Shown: positions 11,439-24,750, counted from the first letter of the stretch. The stretch: 64,000 bases of DNA from Steromphala cineraria (GCA_916613615.1 OU744720.1:74737338-74801337); one strand, 5' to 3'. Notes: generated by a model from the letters alone, not told the origin. Numbers and translations: made by a program.

Positions 11439-14170
11439 TACAGGAGTCGGCCCGGAAGAACGTGACCTACATCTGGAAATGCATTGAGGCCTGTCTCATG
11501 GATGAGGCAGTTACCTCAAGTCGGCTGGAGCATGCGAGAACTATACAGGATGGAGGATTTTTGTTTGTTGCGAAAAGATTACAATTATTTAAAGATTTTG
11601 TTAAAGTTTTATTTGCATCCTCTATCTACCTGTCCCGTTTTGGATGTCGGCTCCACATACGTGGTTGTGTTGCAAAGATAAGGTCCTCAAGTATGGTTAG
11701 ATTTTATGAAGAAACTTGGCATTCTTATTGCCTATGGTTATTTGGTATTCATACTTCAGTTCTTAGTTGACATTCACGAGGACTTCTGTTGCTGTAGGTG
11801 CTTGCATGCTCACTCTCACACCTCCCTGGGTGGGAGAAGTATATATATATATATAAATATATAACAGGGACCATTCCACTGAGAGGCTTGTGACCCATGC
11901 CATGTCTCATTGTTGTGTATTATAGCTTTCGTGCTACACTTGTCATTCATTAGTTCCACATCAATAGTTCTATTATTCAATTAAGAAATAAATTACCTGT
12001 CATTTTTCACTCTGCAATGACAATGAGTGAAGGAGAATGATTTATTGAAATTTTTAATGAATTATGATTTTTTGTAATGTGTACATTTTCTTTTTCATTT
12101 TATCATGCCAGAAATAAAAAAAAAATCCCCTTAAAGTTTTAGTCTTATATGTGGTTGGTTTGTTGAATTCATGTGTTGTTTCAAATTATTCTTCAATAAT
12201 TGTGGTACTTTTCGTTATTTGAAAATTTGCATTGAAAAATTTCAAGGTTCATTGTCAAAACACATCAGGCAAGCATTTACATTTGTGCTTTGTGAATAGA
12301 TGTTGCATGTTAAACATACCTGCTTTACAATATAAGCAAGAAAAGAACAAAAAAATATGTGATTATCTACTTATTCCCCATAATTAGAAACCGTTCCTTT
12401 CAACGATGTTGTAACTTAAATCATGAAACATGAATTTCTATGTACTCTTCGGGAATTAAGGATTAAAGAACATGTATGACTTTAATCTTTACAATTTCTT
12501 GAATTAAACATCTGCATGATTTGTAAATCGGATTCATTCATTTCATTTCGTGTAGATACTTTGACAATGTTATGTATTATTTTATTTATTGTTTTGATAA
12601 AGTTTGTAATTGATTGGTATATTGACTATAACACCACAATATCTAGGAAATGGTAATTGATGTGAATCGAGGACAATTAAGCACAAAGTGACAAATAAGA
12701 AATGAAGATGATTCCTCGCTCGGCTGTAAATTGGCTTCCTTAAAGACCTTTACATATCTTCTTTGTCTTCTATTAACATCTTGCCATTGTAAATGTTACT
12801 GTTTCAAATAAATCAAATTCAAATTATCGTGATTGTTATAATGTTAATGTCATTCTAACCCTGATATTTGCAAGGGTTTCAAGCATATTAGAAAACTTCT
12901 TTTCGGGCTAGCATGAGTTTAATGTGGAAGATTTCAAAGCACAATCATCTTTTTCTGCACCAGTTTTGAATGTGGTGACCATGATTACAGTAGTAATGTA
13001 CACCTTAACAGAGGAAGCTATGTGTGTGAATCATGTTTTCATTTGGAAGAAATTATGATAATCTTTGTGCATGTAATTATACTACTAATTGAATTGTGTA
13101 TGTGCAAAATGAGAGGATTGTTAACTTTTCACATGATTTGAAAATTAACATTTTTTGTATGTAATCCATTTATCTACCACATTTAAAGAATTCATATATT
13201 CCATGAAAGTAGATAATGAAAGCACAAATGTTTGAATTCACCACAAAGATTTCACCTTGGGTTAGATTGCAGTATTGTAAGAAACTAGTACACCAAGTCT
13301 TATTGAAAGTAGATGTCCAGATTTTGAAATGGTTGTTACAGTCTAAGTTATGACTGAGATCTTTGCTCATCTTTAACATGAATGTAATACAGCTTGTGTT
13401 ATGAAGAATCTGCTCTCTAGTCTCTGCTATTAATAGCTTTGAGTAGTTTTCCATTCATGGATTGCAAATGTAAGGAATTCATGTGCAAGACAAATTTAGC
13501 TGCAAACTTATGCTTTTGTAAAAAATTTGGAATAAGAGCTTGTTCAGTTCATGTGGAAGTTACGTCTGAATTAAGGTTAATGTTATGGATGAAATAGCTG
13601 TACTAAATTAAGATTGCAAGGGATCCAATGAACATTCTTTCTTCAAAGACACCATCAGTTTCCATGTACAAGCAGTATGACTTTTCCAACATGATGTAAA
13701 GTTAGGTAAAGAAATTGAGAAATTCAGCATTTTAAGAATGATTCTCTGGAAACAATGAATTTTGAACAAAACTTGAAATTAAGAGGTCAAGAGTTGCAAT
13801 CTATTAACCATTCCAATGGACCCAAACAGTATCAATTGGCTCAAAATCGCCACTTTTTGAAAGAAATTTGGATATATACTCCAATTTATGAACTCTGTTA
13901 GATAAATTTCAACATAATCTGACGAAATTTCTAAAGTGATGAAAGTTAGTGCTGTTGTGTAGTTTCAACTAGAGCTCATCAGTTGCTGTCTTCTATCTGT
14001 CCACCACACAGAGGTTTAGAGTACACTGCACTGTTTCCTCATGCTTGTTGTTGGGTGCGTGTATAAAATGTGTCCTGTACAATATCCAGATTTGGTGACA
14101 ACTTTGTGGAAAAGTGAACTGTCAATAAATGAATATAAATGTAACGTGGTGTTTGTCTTTTTTTTTTAAG
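11439..14170 (+). other. Probable SCAMP 3' UTR and poly(A) region
   Basis: No coding signal follows the stop. AATAAA hexamers occur at 11987-11992, 12113-12118, 12807-12812 and 14124-14129. The last is the best-formed: about 20 bases later comes a GT-rich then T-rich stretch (gtggtgtttgtctttt), as expected downstream of a cleavage site. The segment also has a short (ta)n tract near 11841-11863. The true end, or use of several ends, cannot be decided from sequence alone. Confidence 0.55.
14124..14129 (+). terminator. Candidate distal SCAMP polyadenylation signal
   Basis: AATAAA followed after about 16-40 bases by a GT-rich and poly-T downstream element (14145-14168). Best of four candidates after the SCAMP stop; the 12807 hexamer is the main alternative. 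Confidence 0.5.
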
Positions 14171-14693
14171 GACCACTCAGCAGTTTTTCTCTGATACTTC
14201 TTTTTTTTTCTACAACTACAAATCAATGGTTTCATTTATCTGCATCTAGTGAATTGGCTTTCCTCAAATATGCTCATGGCAGACATTTCCTAAAATCTGT
14301 TATTTAACGACTTTTGAGTAACAGCATCGAGGGCTCTTTTTCTATCAAATCAAAATAATCATGCATCTCTAAACTTCTTTCTTACAAGAGAAATTTATCC
14401 TTCCTCATGTAAGAATCTTGATATCTGTTTGGTCCAGGTCACCCTCCATAAATCCTGATATAAATTATTTATACCCTGGCACATAAAAAGCGTGCAGATT
14501 GAGTGTCTTGAAATTAAATGTACAATGTATATTACCTCGAACACATGATCAAGCTGGTTACTTTTGATCAACCGATATGTAGCTTGTGTATATATATGTA
14601 ACTATAGTCAAAGGGCTTACGCAGTTAACGTTTTTCCTACTCTTTATCTTCATATTATATGTGTTTTGTTTAAAAATTCGGTAAGATAAATTC

Positions 14694-14830
14694 GTTATAC
14701 CATTCAGAGGTGGGGTGCATGGGGAGATATCAGCCTCTCGCTTGGTGTTATGCAACTCGCCTTCGGCTTGTCGCATAACACCAATCTCGAGGCTGATATC
14801 TCCCCATGTACCCTGCCTCTGAATGGCATT
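14694..14830. mobile_element. Foldback MITE, family 2
   Basis: Arms of about 57 bases (ccattcagaggtggggtgc, catggggagatatcagcct, ggtgttatgc) pair with their complements around a cgccttcggcttg loop. Between the genes; no coding signal. Confidence 0.85.
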
Positions 14831-15260
14831 ACTAATAATGTACCGGTATGTCTGTCAGGTGAATAATCAAATCATCTTAACAGTTCCATGAACAAACAGA
14901 AAGTTTAAAATTAAAAAAATTTCTGATTACAAAACTAATTTACAGCCAGTCGTGATTTTCTATTTCTCACCTTGAGAGTGCTTGAGGTCAACAAAGTCAA
15001 TATGTGAAAAATTTATTGTGTGAACTATGTTCCGGAAAAAACTGTTTTACAGATATTTATCATGATTGTCCATGTAACTTCCAGGACATCAAAAAAACAA
15101 AACCTTTGAAATTGGTTCTTTTTGGTTTATTCATGCTAAGATAAAACAGTCTTCATGTCCAGAAGTAAGTTCAGTGTTGATAAAACTGGATGTTGATAAC
15201 ACTATCAGCTTGTAGTCCCAACCTTGACCTTGATGATTCAGCAGGTTTACCTTGCATATT

Positions 15261-16600
15261 CACTGTATCTAAGGTGATGCTGGTAACGATCGTTACCAAC
15301 ATCCCAAGATGGCGGAAGGAAAGGTCGCTTCGCGAGTATTTTACATGATTTAACAGTTTTCTGTGTGTTTTTAATCAATCTTCTATTGCACACATAAGCT
15401 CGTTGGTGGTGTAAATAGATTTGACCCACTGAATTTGCATATTAAAGTCCACGTCTTGTGAAATGAGCAACTCAAAAATCGCTCTGGGATGCTGGTAACT
15501 TACAAAAAGCTGGACACAAAATGTTGGTAACGACAGATGAAAGATGTCGGTAACGACGAAGCAATTTGGTTAGTTCTGTTCTTAATATGATACGATTCTC
15601 GTTGTTTCAACGGGGTGAATTATGAAATTCATACTTATCTATGCAAGTTTTAAAGTATCCTACTGACTCAACGAAATAACATGGCGAAACCAACAATTTT
15701 AGCATCGGAATTGTTTTTTATCAAAAGAAAATGTAAAATCTAGTTATTGAAATTTCGTTGAATTCAATGAAAATTATTTTAACTCATGTCGCACAATACG
15801 TCTATATGATTATTCTGTACTATCTTAGGATGTGACCTTATGATTGATTGTATGATTGATCTAATTATACATATCAAGCTTAGTTGGAATTAATAAAAGA
15901 AGTTGGATACACAACTAATCACTTAAATTTGAATTTTAACTGATAAATTTGACAGATTTTTAGAGGAAGAGTCAGTGAGTGGTTTGATTCATTCCTGCCA
16001 AACACTATCTAATCTCACTTTCCTCTGAACGTAGGAGAAAACTCATTTTTATTTTCCACAATCGGGTGTTTTTAAGTGTTAAATTGTCCAAATTGGTTTC
16101 ATTTAGGGTGTCATTGGTACAGACAAGTCATTTCAACTATTTGAGGACCCTCCCAAATTCCAAGGATTTCCGATTCATTTATTACAAACTAAGATAACAA
16201 ACACTACGCAATTCTTGAGAAAAATTCAAATGATAATTAAAAGAAAAACAATCGTAAATGACATTGAAATAAATGTTTTGTTTGCATGTACAACTTTTGA
16301 ACCTCTTGTGTTATATCATATGTAAAGAAATAAATGTAAAATAAATGTATGTGATAACAAGTTTTCTATATGTTCGCTAGGGTATGTACTCTTTTGTAGA
16401 AAGGTAAACAAAGCCTAAATCTAGATTGACAGAGCCTTTGATTTTGTTATTATTCGCTGTCGCAATCTGTCAGAATGGAAGATTTCTTTGAACGCTGTCA
16501 CTGCGTGCTGAGAAAATTAAATCAGTTTGGGACTTGTATTCGGTCTCCATTATCAAAATTATAATAAATTTCGTGTACAGAAGTTTGTCTAGACATGAGC
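15261..16600 (+). mobile_element. GGTAACGA element, copy A
   Basis: About 1.34 kb, homologous over its whole length to 19518-20870. It opens cactgtatctaaggtgatgc, then the perfect 16-base palindrome GGTAACGATCGTTACC (15282-15297) and a caagatggcgg motif matching the YY1 consensus. More ggtaac half-sites follow near 15491-15555. No long reading frame and no clear terminal inverted repeats. Confidence 0.75.
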
Positions 16601-16606
16601 TGATTA

Positions 16607-16786
16607 TGTTAGTGTTAAAACACGAGAACGAGGTTAAGCTTGGGTTTTCAAAACCCGAGGAAAGAATGCTGAGCGGAAAGTAAGACCGAAAGCGAAGCTT
16701 GAGCCGACGGTCTTCCTTCCTGCGAAGCTTTCTTTCCGAAGGTTTTGAAACCCAAGCATAACCGAGTTCGAGTGTGTTAACTAACT
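16607..16786. mobile_element. Foldback MITE, family 3
   Basis: Arms of about 85 bases open gttagtgttaa and close ttaactaac, with gcttgggttttcaaaaccc and its imperfect complement inside. It sits immediately after GGTAACGA copy A. Confidence 0.75.
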
Positions 16787-17278
16787 TAGATACCGTTATT
16801 AAAAAATGTAATCATTTGTAGTATTTGTAATCATAAAAAAATGAGCAAAAACAACAAATATCTAGGATTTATGTTTGTCGGTTTGTTTTAACCTTTATTA
16901 TTGGATTACATTACTTTATACTGTCGCTTTAATTCTGAATAAAAAAACGATTAACTGAGTTTCCTTCAAAATAAGCAGTGTGTTCAAACGACTATTTGTC
17001 ATTGACAAAGCACAAAATGCACGTGCAAACCATTCTTCGAGGTGTAAGGTTTTACAAATGACAATCGACGAGTCACGTGGTTGATATCGTATTTGCAACT
17101 TTAAATTTATCACAAGTAAAAAGCTGTAACACTGTAATATCAATTATGAATGTTTGTATGCATTTAAAATTGGAATTAAAGTGCAATTGGATATCATAAT
17201 GCTTTAGGACCGATTTTTTAAAACTAAAATCTGAACTTCAATCAATAGATTGTTTAACATAGCCTTCACTTCTGTCTG

Positions 17279-17350
17279 GCCCGTTAGAGTAGTGTTTAGA
17301 GTGCTTGCTTACGGCCCAGAGGGTTGGGGGTTCGAATCCCGCACTCTGGA
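17279..17350 (+). repeat. tRNA-like SINE head or tRNA relic
   Basis: It has a clear B-box-like GGGTTCGAATCCC (17328-17340) after an A-box-like tract. A proper acceptor stem and anticodon arm are not formed, so it is read as a SINE head or dead tRNA. It ends 20 bases before the tandem-core element copy 2. Confidence 0.5.
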
Positions 17351-17371
17351 AGCATGTAACTTTGTAGATTT

Positions 17372-19335
17372 TTAGCTCATCAGGACTGAAAGTCCAGATG
17401 GGCTTATGGCATGGCCCGTCGTCCGGCGTCCGTCCGTAAACTTTTGACACTTTCGACTTCTCCTCATGAACCATACCCATTAGAGAGCTGAAATTTTGTG
17501 TACAGGTACCTTAGCATATGGAGATTCTAATTTGAAACTTTGGTGACCCTGTGACCCCAAATAGGGTCACAGGGGTCACAACTTCAAAAACCTATTTTCA
17601 TCTTCTCCTCCAGTTCCAGAAGGAGTAGAGAGTTAAAAATGATATGTGCAGACTCCTTGGACAATGGGGATTCTAATTTGTAACTTTGGTGAACCTGTGA
17701 CCCCAAATATGGTCACAGGGGTCACAACCTTAAAAACCTATTTTCATCTTCTTCTCCAGTTCTAAAAGGACTAGAGAGTTAAAAACGATATGTACAGACT
17801 CCTTGGCCAATGGGGATTCTAAATTGTAGATTTCGTGACCCCAAGACCCAAAATAGGGTCACAGGGGTCACAACTTCAAAAACCTATTTTCATCTTCTCC
17901 TCCAGTTCCAGAAGGAGTAGAGAGTTAAAAATGATATGTGCAGACTCCTTGGACAATGGGGATTCTAATTTGTAACTTTGGTGAACCTGTGACCCCAAAT
18001 ATGGTCACAGGGGTCACAACCTTAAAAACCTATTTTCATCTTCTTCTCCAGTTCTAAAAGGACTAGAGAGTTAAAAACGATATGTACAGACTCCTTGGCC
18101 AATGGGGATTCTAAATTGTAGATTTCGTGACCCCAAGACCCAAAATAGGGTCACAGGGGTCACAACCTTAAAAACCTATTTTCATCTTCTTCTCCAGTTC
18201 TAAAAGGACTAGAGAGTTGAAAGTGATATGTGCAGACTCCTTGGACAATGAGGATTCTCATTTGTAACTTTGGTGAACCTGTGACCCCAAATAGGGTCAC
18301 AGGGGTCACAACCTTAAAAACCTATTTTCATCTTCTTCTCCAGTTCTAAAAGGACTAGAGAGTTAAAAATGATATGTACAGACTCCTTGGCCAATGGGGA
18401 TTCTACATTGTAGATTTCGTGACCCCATGACCCCAAATAGGGTCACAGGGGTCACCACCTTAAAAACCTATTTTCATCTTCTTCTCCAGTACTAAAAGGA
18501 CTATAGAGTTGAAAGTGATATGTGCAGACTCCTTGGCCAATCGGGATTCTTAATTGTAGATTTCGTGACCCCATGACCCCAAATAGGGTCACAGGGGTCA
18601 CAACCTTAAAAACCAATTCTCATCTTCTTCTCCAGTTCCAAAAGGTCTAGTGAGTTAATATTGATATGTGCAGACTCCTTGAACAATGGGGATTCTAATT
18701 TGTAACTTTGTTGACCCTTTCTGTGACCCCAAATAGGGTCACAGGGGTCACAACCTAAAAAAAACTTAATTCATATTCTTCTCAAGTTCCAAAAGGTCTA
18801 GAGAGCTGAAATTATATGTGCAGACTCCTTGGCCAATGGGGATTCTAAATTGTAGATTTCGTGACCCCATGACCCCAAATAGGGTCACAGGGGTCACAAC
18901 CTTAAAATGTTATTTTCATCATCATCTTTAGCTCCTAAAGGTCTATTGAGCTGAAAGACTGCATGTAGACTCATTGGCCAATTGGGATTCTAAACTGTAG
19001 GTTTTGTGACCCCATCCCAAATAGGGTCACAGGGGTCACAACCTTAAAAACCTATTTTTCTCCATTAGATGACAGTCTATGACGAATTTATTTCTCCTTG
19101 GATATTTTAGTGTGGACTTTTTTCACTGTCTGATATTGGCGATCTAGAAAGTGTTGAATAATAATAAATCATTGAGGTAAGGAAATTTATTCCAAAATCG
19201 TTACATTTGTTTTGTAATTTTTTTATAGGTTTTCTTGCAATAGGTAACATCAGTTTCATTTTTAGCTCATCTTGCCTGTATAAAGCAAACTTGATATGAT
19301 GCCTGATGAGCTACAGAGCCAATGGCTCCATTTTT
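17372..19335 (+). mobile_element. Tandem-core repeat element, copy 2 (about 11 units)
   Basis: It opens ttagctcatcaggactg and closes gatgagctacagagccaat. The core is about 11 units of ~146 bp, each with cagactccttgg.caat and the self-complementary tgtgaccccaaatagggtcaca. A 291-bp block of two units beginning at 17581 recurs almost unchanged at 17872, so the array expanded recently by pairs of units. Confidence 0.85.
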
Positions 19336-19517
19336 ACAAGATAGTATGGAATTTGGGGTTAGGTTATACATTGAAATATAAAACCCTTTACCTTTGAAAT
19401 ATAATAACCTTCCAACCTCCGAGTAGGTCTTACGTGTGAATATAATGCCCTGACTTTCCAATGTAAAACCTCATTGGAGGTTATTACGAGAAAATAAACG
19501 CAAAATGATTTCAACAA

Positions 19518-20870
19518 CATCACTGTACCTAAGGTGATGCTGGTAACGATCGTTACCAACATCCCAAGATGGCGGAAAGAAAGATCGCTTCGCGAGTATT
19601 TCACATGATTTAACAGTTTTCTAAGTTTTTTTAATCAATCTTCTTTGGTGATGGTGTTGATAGATTTGATCCACTGAATTTGCAAATAAAATTGCTCGTC
19701 TTGTGAAATGAGCAGCTTAAAAATCGCTCTGGGATGCTGGTAACTTTAAAAAAGTTTTACACAAGATGTTGGTAACGACAGATGAAAGAAAACGACGAAG
19801 CAGTTTGGTTGGTTCTGTTGATATGATACAATGTTCGTTGTTTCGACGGGGTAAATTATAAAATTTAAGTACATACTTACGGTCTTACCTATGCAAGTTT
19901 TTAAGTATCCCACTGAAAAACTTTCAACGAAATGACATGGCGAACCAATGACTTTTGCATCAGAACTGTTTTTAATCAAAAGGAAGAAATGTTAATTCTT
20001 TTTATTGAAATTTCGTTGAATTCCAACGAAAATCGATTAAGCTCATGTCTCAAGGTTGTTGCTCAATACGTCCATATGATTATTGTTCTGTACTATCCTA
20101 GGATTTGACATAATGATTGATTGTATGATTTATATGATTAAATATAATAAGTTTAGTTGGAATTAATATAACAAGTTTGATATGCAACTAATCACTTCAA
20201 TTTGAATTTTAACTGAGAAATATGACAGAGTGTAGAGTCAGCGAATGGTTTGATTGATACATGTCAAACGCTATTTTATTTCATTTTTCTCTGAACGAAT
20301 CGGGTGTTTGGAAGTCTTAAATTGGTGTTTATAGTTCCATTTTCGCTATAAATAAGTACCTAAACGATTATAATTTTTTTAAATTAAAGTGGCTTTTATA
20401 ATATGAAAAGATTATTTCATTTAGGGTGTCATTGGTACAAGACACTTCAACTATTTAAAGGACCCTGCCAAATGCCAAGGATTTCCGATTCATTCATTAC
20501 AAACTAAGATTACAAACATTATCCAATTCTTAAGAAAAACTCTAATATTAATTACATGTGTAAGTAAATAAATGTAAAGTAAATGTTGTGATATCAACAT
20601 TTTCTATGCGTTTTGCGTGTAATTTTAGCAAGGATTAGTACTCATTTGTTGAGAGGTAAATGATAAGTCTTTTGATGTTGTTATTGTTCGCTGTCACAAT
20701 CTGATTAAACGGATTTGTTGGAACGCTTTCACTGCTTGCTGAGAAATAGTAAATCAGTTTGGGACTTGTATTCGGTCTTCATTGTCAAAATTATAATATG
20801 TTTTTTGCACAGAATCTTGTCTAGACATCAGGCGATATATTGATGATGGAAACATACAACTCAAAAACGG
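19518..20870 (+). mobile_element. GGTAACGA element, copy B
   Basis: Homologous to 15261-16600. Palindrome GGTAACGATCGTTACC is at 19542-19557 and the caagatggcgg motif follows it. It is flanked by near-identical direct repeats aaaaYgatttcaacaa (19502-19517 and 20871-20886, 15 of 16 bases), which look like a target duplication. It ends with the shared ttgtctagacat segment. Confidence 0.75.
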
Positions 20871-20904
20871 AAAACGATTTCAACAAAATGTTATTTGCTG
20901 CACC

Positions 20905-21820
20905 AGATATTAGATATTTGCAATCTCATTAAAATGATATCTTAATTGCTTCTCTACGTTACGCAGATTAAAGATCTCACAAGGCCCCGTAAGTCCAGCC
21001 GTCAGGGTAACCTTTGACCGCTTGATGTGATGAAGATTTCATCCACCAATCAAATCGTACGTCTCTTAGAAAACAATTCAGGAGATTAAGCGATTTAAAA
21101 CAGTACAGCCCAAATGATAAAATGATAACTTATGACCTTTCGATTTTTCCAAAGAACAGTGTTAGGTAATTTGCATAGGTCGTAACGTTCACTAATTCAC
21201 TTGTAATGTTTGATTATTTGACAGAACTGGATTCTTTCTAATTTGCATATGTACATCAAATATGTGTGATATCAAATCATCAAGACTTAATCTAATGTTT
21301 TTATGTCAGTTCTGATCTTCTCATTTGTATCAGTATATTTATGGCTACAAATACAACGAATTTAATGAGCATAATTCGTTTCATATAAGATTTAAGGGAA
21401 ACGTTTATATAACGAAACTGTTCCAAAAATAGCATCTAGAGATTGCTATTTGAATTTGCCCCGTTTACGGTGATTTCTTCGATAATGATAACATTAAAGT
21501 ATTTACGTGGACGTTTTTGGACCAACAAATTGATAGGAGCGATATAAAGCACAGTTTGAGTAATTCATTTGGATATAACAGGAAATATTTGTTGTCGACA
21601 TTTAGAAATAGTCGGAAATGTTCGTTTTTCGAGTTCTGAAGATTAGATATGAATACCCGTCACCAGCAACCCGAGTTACGGGGCAAAGTCGCTGATTGGC
21701 TGAGTCAAAGGATACTCTGACGGCTGTTATAACTGAGCCTGATAAGATCTACATGCGTAGCGTAGTGTAGCAAATAGATCATATTTTAATAAGATTGAGA
21801 TATTTGAACCCTCGTATACT
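20905..21820. mobile_element. DNA element with ~130-bp terminal inverted repeats
   Basis: Left arm (caatctcattaaaatgatat, ctacgttacgcag, cagccgtcagggtaacc) is the imperfect complement of the right arm near 21690-21815. The ~650-bp centre has no coding signal. Non-autonomous; superfamily not assigned. Confidence 0.75.
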
Positions 21821-22235
21821 ATAATAGAATGTCCCAAATGCCAGATACCAAAGAAGTTCCTGATTCATTTGAGTCATTGAGTATATACAAAGATATTTAA
21901 AAACGAAAGGATCCACGTGTTATGTTCTGATTTTAGCTGTTGATAGTCAAGAATTATCATTTACACTGCATAACATATATTTTTTATGAACCATTCTTGC
22001 ACACCTATATCTACAACTATATCCGATACTCTACTGTGTGATCACCTAATTCCGTCACCATGCGTTCGCATGGCATTTTTTTCACACAGTGCAGATTTGA
22101 ACATGTGTAATATTGCCTTTGCAACATCCCCTTACTTGATGTGAATTCATTCCTTGTGAAAAAGTGCTTACGGTGCATATGCGTTTGCATGGCACGATTT
22201 TCAGGTGTGTAAAATTTGCCATGATATATGTTATG

Positions 22236-22337
22236 GATAACGCATAGTCCGTGGGCATTATCAATAATAAAATCACGGGCAAATCACGAGGGCAAACATC
22301 CTTTATTATTGATAATGCCCACGGACTATGTGTTATC
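22236..22337. mobile_element. Foldback MITE, family 4
   Basis: Arms of 35 bases (gataacgcatagtccgtggg plus cattatcaataataa) pair with a near-perfect complement ending at 22337, around a ~32-base centre. Confidence 0.85.
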
Positions 22338-22481
22338 TATTTTATAGACCGCAAACTAGTTATAAAAACATTGATATGAACGAAAACGTGAAAGGACGTG
22401 AAATAACTGAGGCGGCCGTAAAATAAAAACAAAACAAACTAAAACCTTTGTTATAAGAGGACCTAACAAAAAATGATTGTC

Positions 22482-22566
22482 GGGCTGTCATAATAGCTCA
22501 GCGGTTAGAGCGTCGGGTTTAGCGTTCGGCAGTGTAAACTCTGCAGGTTCGAGGCGGCACATCGCC
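22482..22566 (+). repeat. tRNA-like relic or SINE head
   Basis: A-box TAGCTCAGCGGTTAGAGCG (22494-22512) and B-box-like GGTTCGAGGC (22546-22555) are spaced as in a tRNA gene. The acceptor and T stems do not pair, so it is unlikely to be a working tRNA gene. Confidence 0.55.
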
Positions 22567-22569
22567 AAA

Positions 22570-24440
22570 ACATTAATAACATCCTTCCGAAATAATTATT
22601 TTAAGAGGGATATATTATAATAATATCCTGCAGGGCCATTATGTTCATAATAACCTGCATCCGAGGGACATTACTCGAATAATTTCCTTGTTGTACGAGC
22701 CAGAAGGAAATTGAAACACATAAAGACCTCAAAGAACAATTGAGTGACGTCACTAAAGGTTTATTAATGTAAATTAACATAGAATGTGTAAGAGTTCATT
22801 CATACTCTGCTTTAGTTTTAGTTTTGCCAACCAAGAGGTTGAGCCCTACAGCCAAATATTTCATCAATCTTTCCATTACTTGTTTTGCCCGCTTTACAGT
22901 TTAGGTTATGCTGGTTAATTGGCAGTAACACAAAGTAAGTGAATCCGGTTAGAGTCACATAATATCGCGATTGCGATATATACACAAATAAAACACCCCC
23001 TATTTTGTAAAATGATATTTGGTGCTATTGGAATATTTTGATTAAAGGGAATCAACAACCTAGCTTGTGAAACCTTATTGACCATCGTTAATGAGAGCGT
23101 CCAGACGGGTAAGGGGGGTCACGTGACACAAACTTGGTACTGGTTGTCAGCTGTAGCCGGTTCGTAACCAAACGATTTCTTCCCTACCGAGCATTTACGA
23201 CTCTTTCGGGGCCCTGCTAATAAAACTCTGGAAGTTAAAAATTCGGGTTGCAGAACCCCTTTAATTTGATGTATTGATTTTTTATTTTCTATTTAACTGA
23301 ACTTAAAATCCCTTGTATGCATAAATATAAAAACATATAAGGGAACGTGTGAGACAACTGAAATTAGGCCAAATACAACTATTGCCATAGAGGAGAAAGT
23401 ATACACATTCAACTTTGGATTTTTCAAATAACAATATATAACATTATATAATATAATTCAAATATAACATGTATAATCCCTTGTTGACATTCATACACAG
23501 ACATCCTTGACAAGAGGATAGCAAGACATAAAAGTTTCAGTCCTTTTTTTCATCATTATTGTGAAAATGTCTATAGTCTTAACATCTGTGAGTTAATTTT
23601 ATATGCTTTGAGTTGAAATTGTTGATCAAGCACTTCTTCTCTCTTTCGAAAAGCCATGGTCTTTATCAGTGGTAAATTTTTCACAAGCAGTTTTCTTTCA
23701 ATTTGATTTTGGATAATTTTGAGATTTTGAAGCAGGCTTCAATGACTAACCTTTGCTATGAGGTCATTTATTAAAAAGTAATAGTTTCAGTCAAGAGAAT
23801 GATAATAATTGTTATCACATTGTAGCGTAAAATATTGATTTTTATTTTCAATAGTAAGGTTATTTGGATTTTGAGTAAAATATACCTAGCCGTTGTAAAA
23901 ACCGTTGTATCCTCTATTCTGTAAACCTCTAATTATTTGCCTGAAAATGTGTATTGTTATTATCAGCTTGTTTAAGTTCTTTGTGTATATATATATATTG
24001 AGAATCTATAATTAGTGTATCGTTGATACTTTCACAGGTGTATTTCTAATTGTAAACTGCCATCTTTTCTTCATCTTAAAAGTTTAGAATATGCTACTCT
24101 TATTGGATTTTAGCCATAAAGTTTCATGTGCATAAAGTCACAACTTTTCGGCGTGACCTGATTAACCTCATCTTGAGTATTGGAAGGTGGGGTATGTTTG
24201 AAATAAAATAATGTAGGTTTGAATGCATGAGATACTCCAACAATCATTCCAAGCGTCAAAGGAAAGATTGCTTGCTCAAAAAATGCCTTTGAAAATTACT
24301 TGAAAAGTAGAAATTAATTGGTTGTTTCGATCCGTTTTACTTTTTTCTCTTCTTTAATTGACCCAACGCAAGTTTACAAACTTCCATCTTATCACACTGA
24401 CTAATGAAATGATGCCCTAAAACAAACAAGGTGACAAATA
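22570..24440. other. Intergenic, no gene seen
   Basis: AT-rich sequence with a short (ta)n tract near 23988-23998. A GC-richer patch near 23100-23260 includes a CACGTG box but no coding or RNA structure that could be supported. Confidence 0.5.
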
Positions 24441-24454
24441 CGTTAAATTTTAGA

Positions 24455-24750
24455 TATAGTCGTTACCAGCATCATTCAGTTCAAAAGAAGATACGTTACC
24501 AACATCCAAACTTGAAGTTATCCCTGAGCGATTTTTATATTTCTCATTCTTCAAAACGTGGACCTTGATACGCTATTTCAGTGCATCAAATCTATTGACA
24601 CCATCAAAGTGTTTATATGTGCAATATGAGATTTATTAAAAACACTTAAAAACTGTTAAATCATGTAAAATACAGGCGGAGCGATCTTTCCTACCGCCAT
24701 CTTGGGATGTTGGTAACGATCGTTACCAGCATCACCGTTAGGTACAGTGA
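24455..24750 (-). mobile_element. GGTAACGA element, truncated copy C (inverted)
   Basis: Reverse-oriented ~300-bp copy keeping only the opening part: tcactgtaccta end at 24750, palindrome GGTAACGATCGTTACC at 24712-24727, the matggcgg motif beside it, and tcgttaccagcatc half-sites at the other end. The rest of the 1.3-kb element is absent. Confidence 0.75.

Noticed and set aside
11216..11770. 184-codon open frame on the plus strand
   Set aside because: It overlaps the last SCAMP exon in another frame and runs into its 3' UTR; the conserved protein is in the exon frame.
22482..22566. Functional tRNA gene
   Set aside because: A and B boxes are present but acceptor and T stems do not pair.
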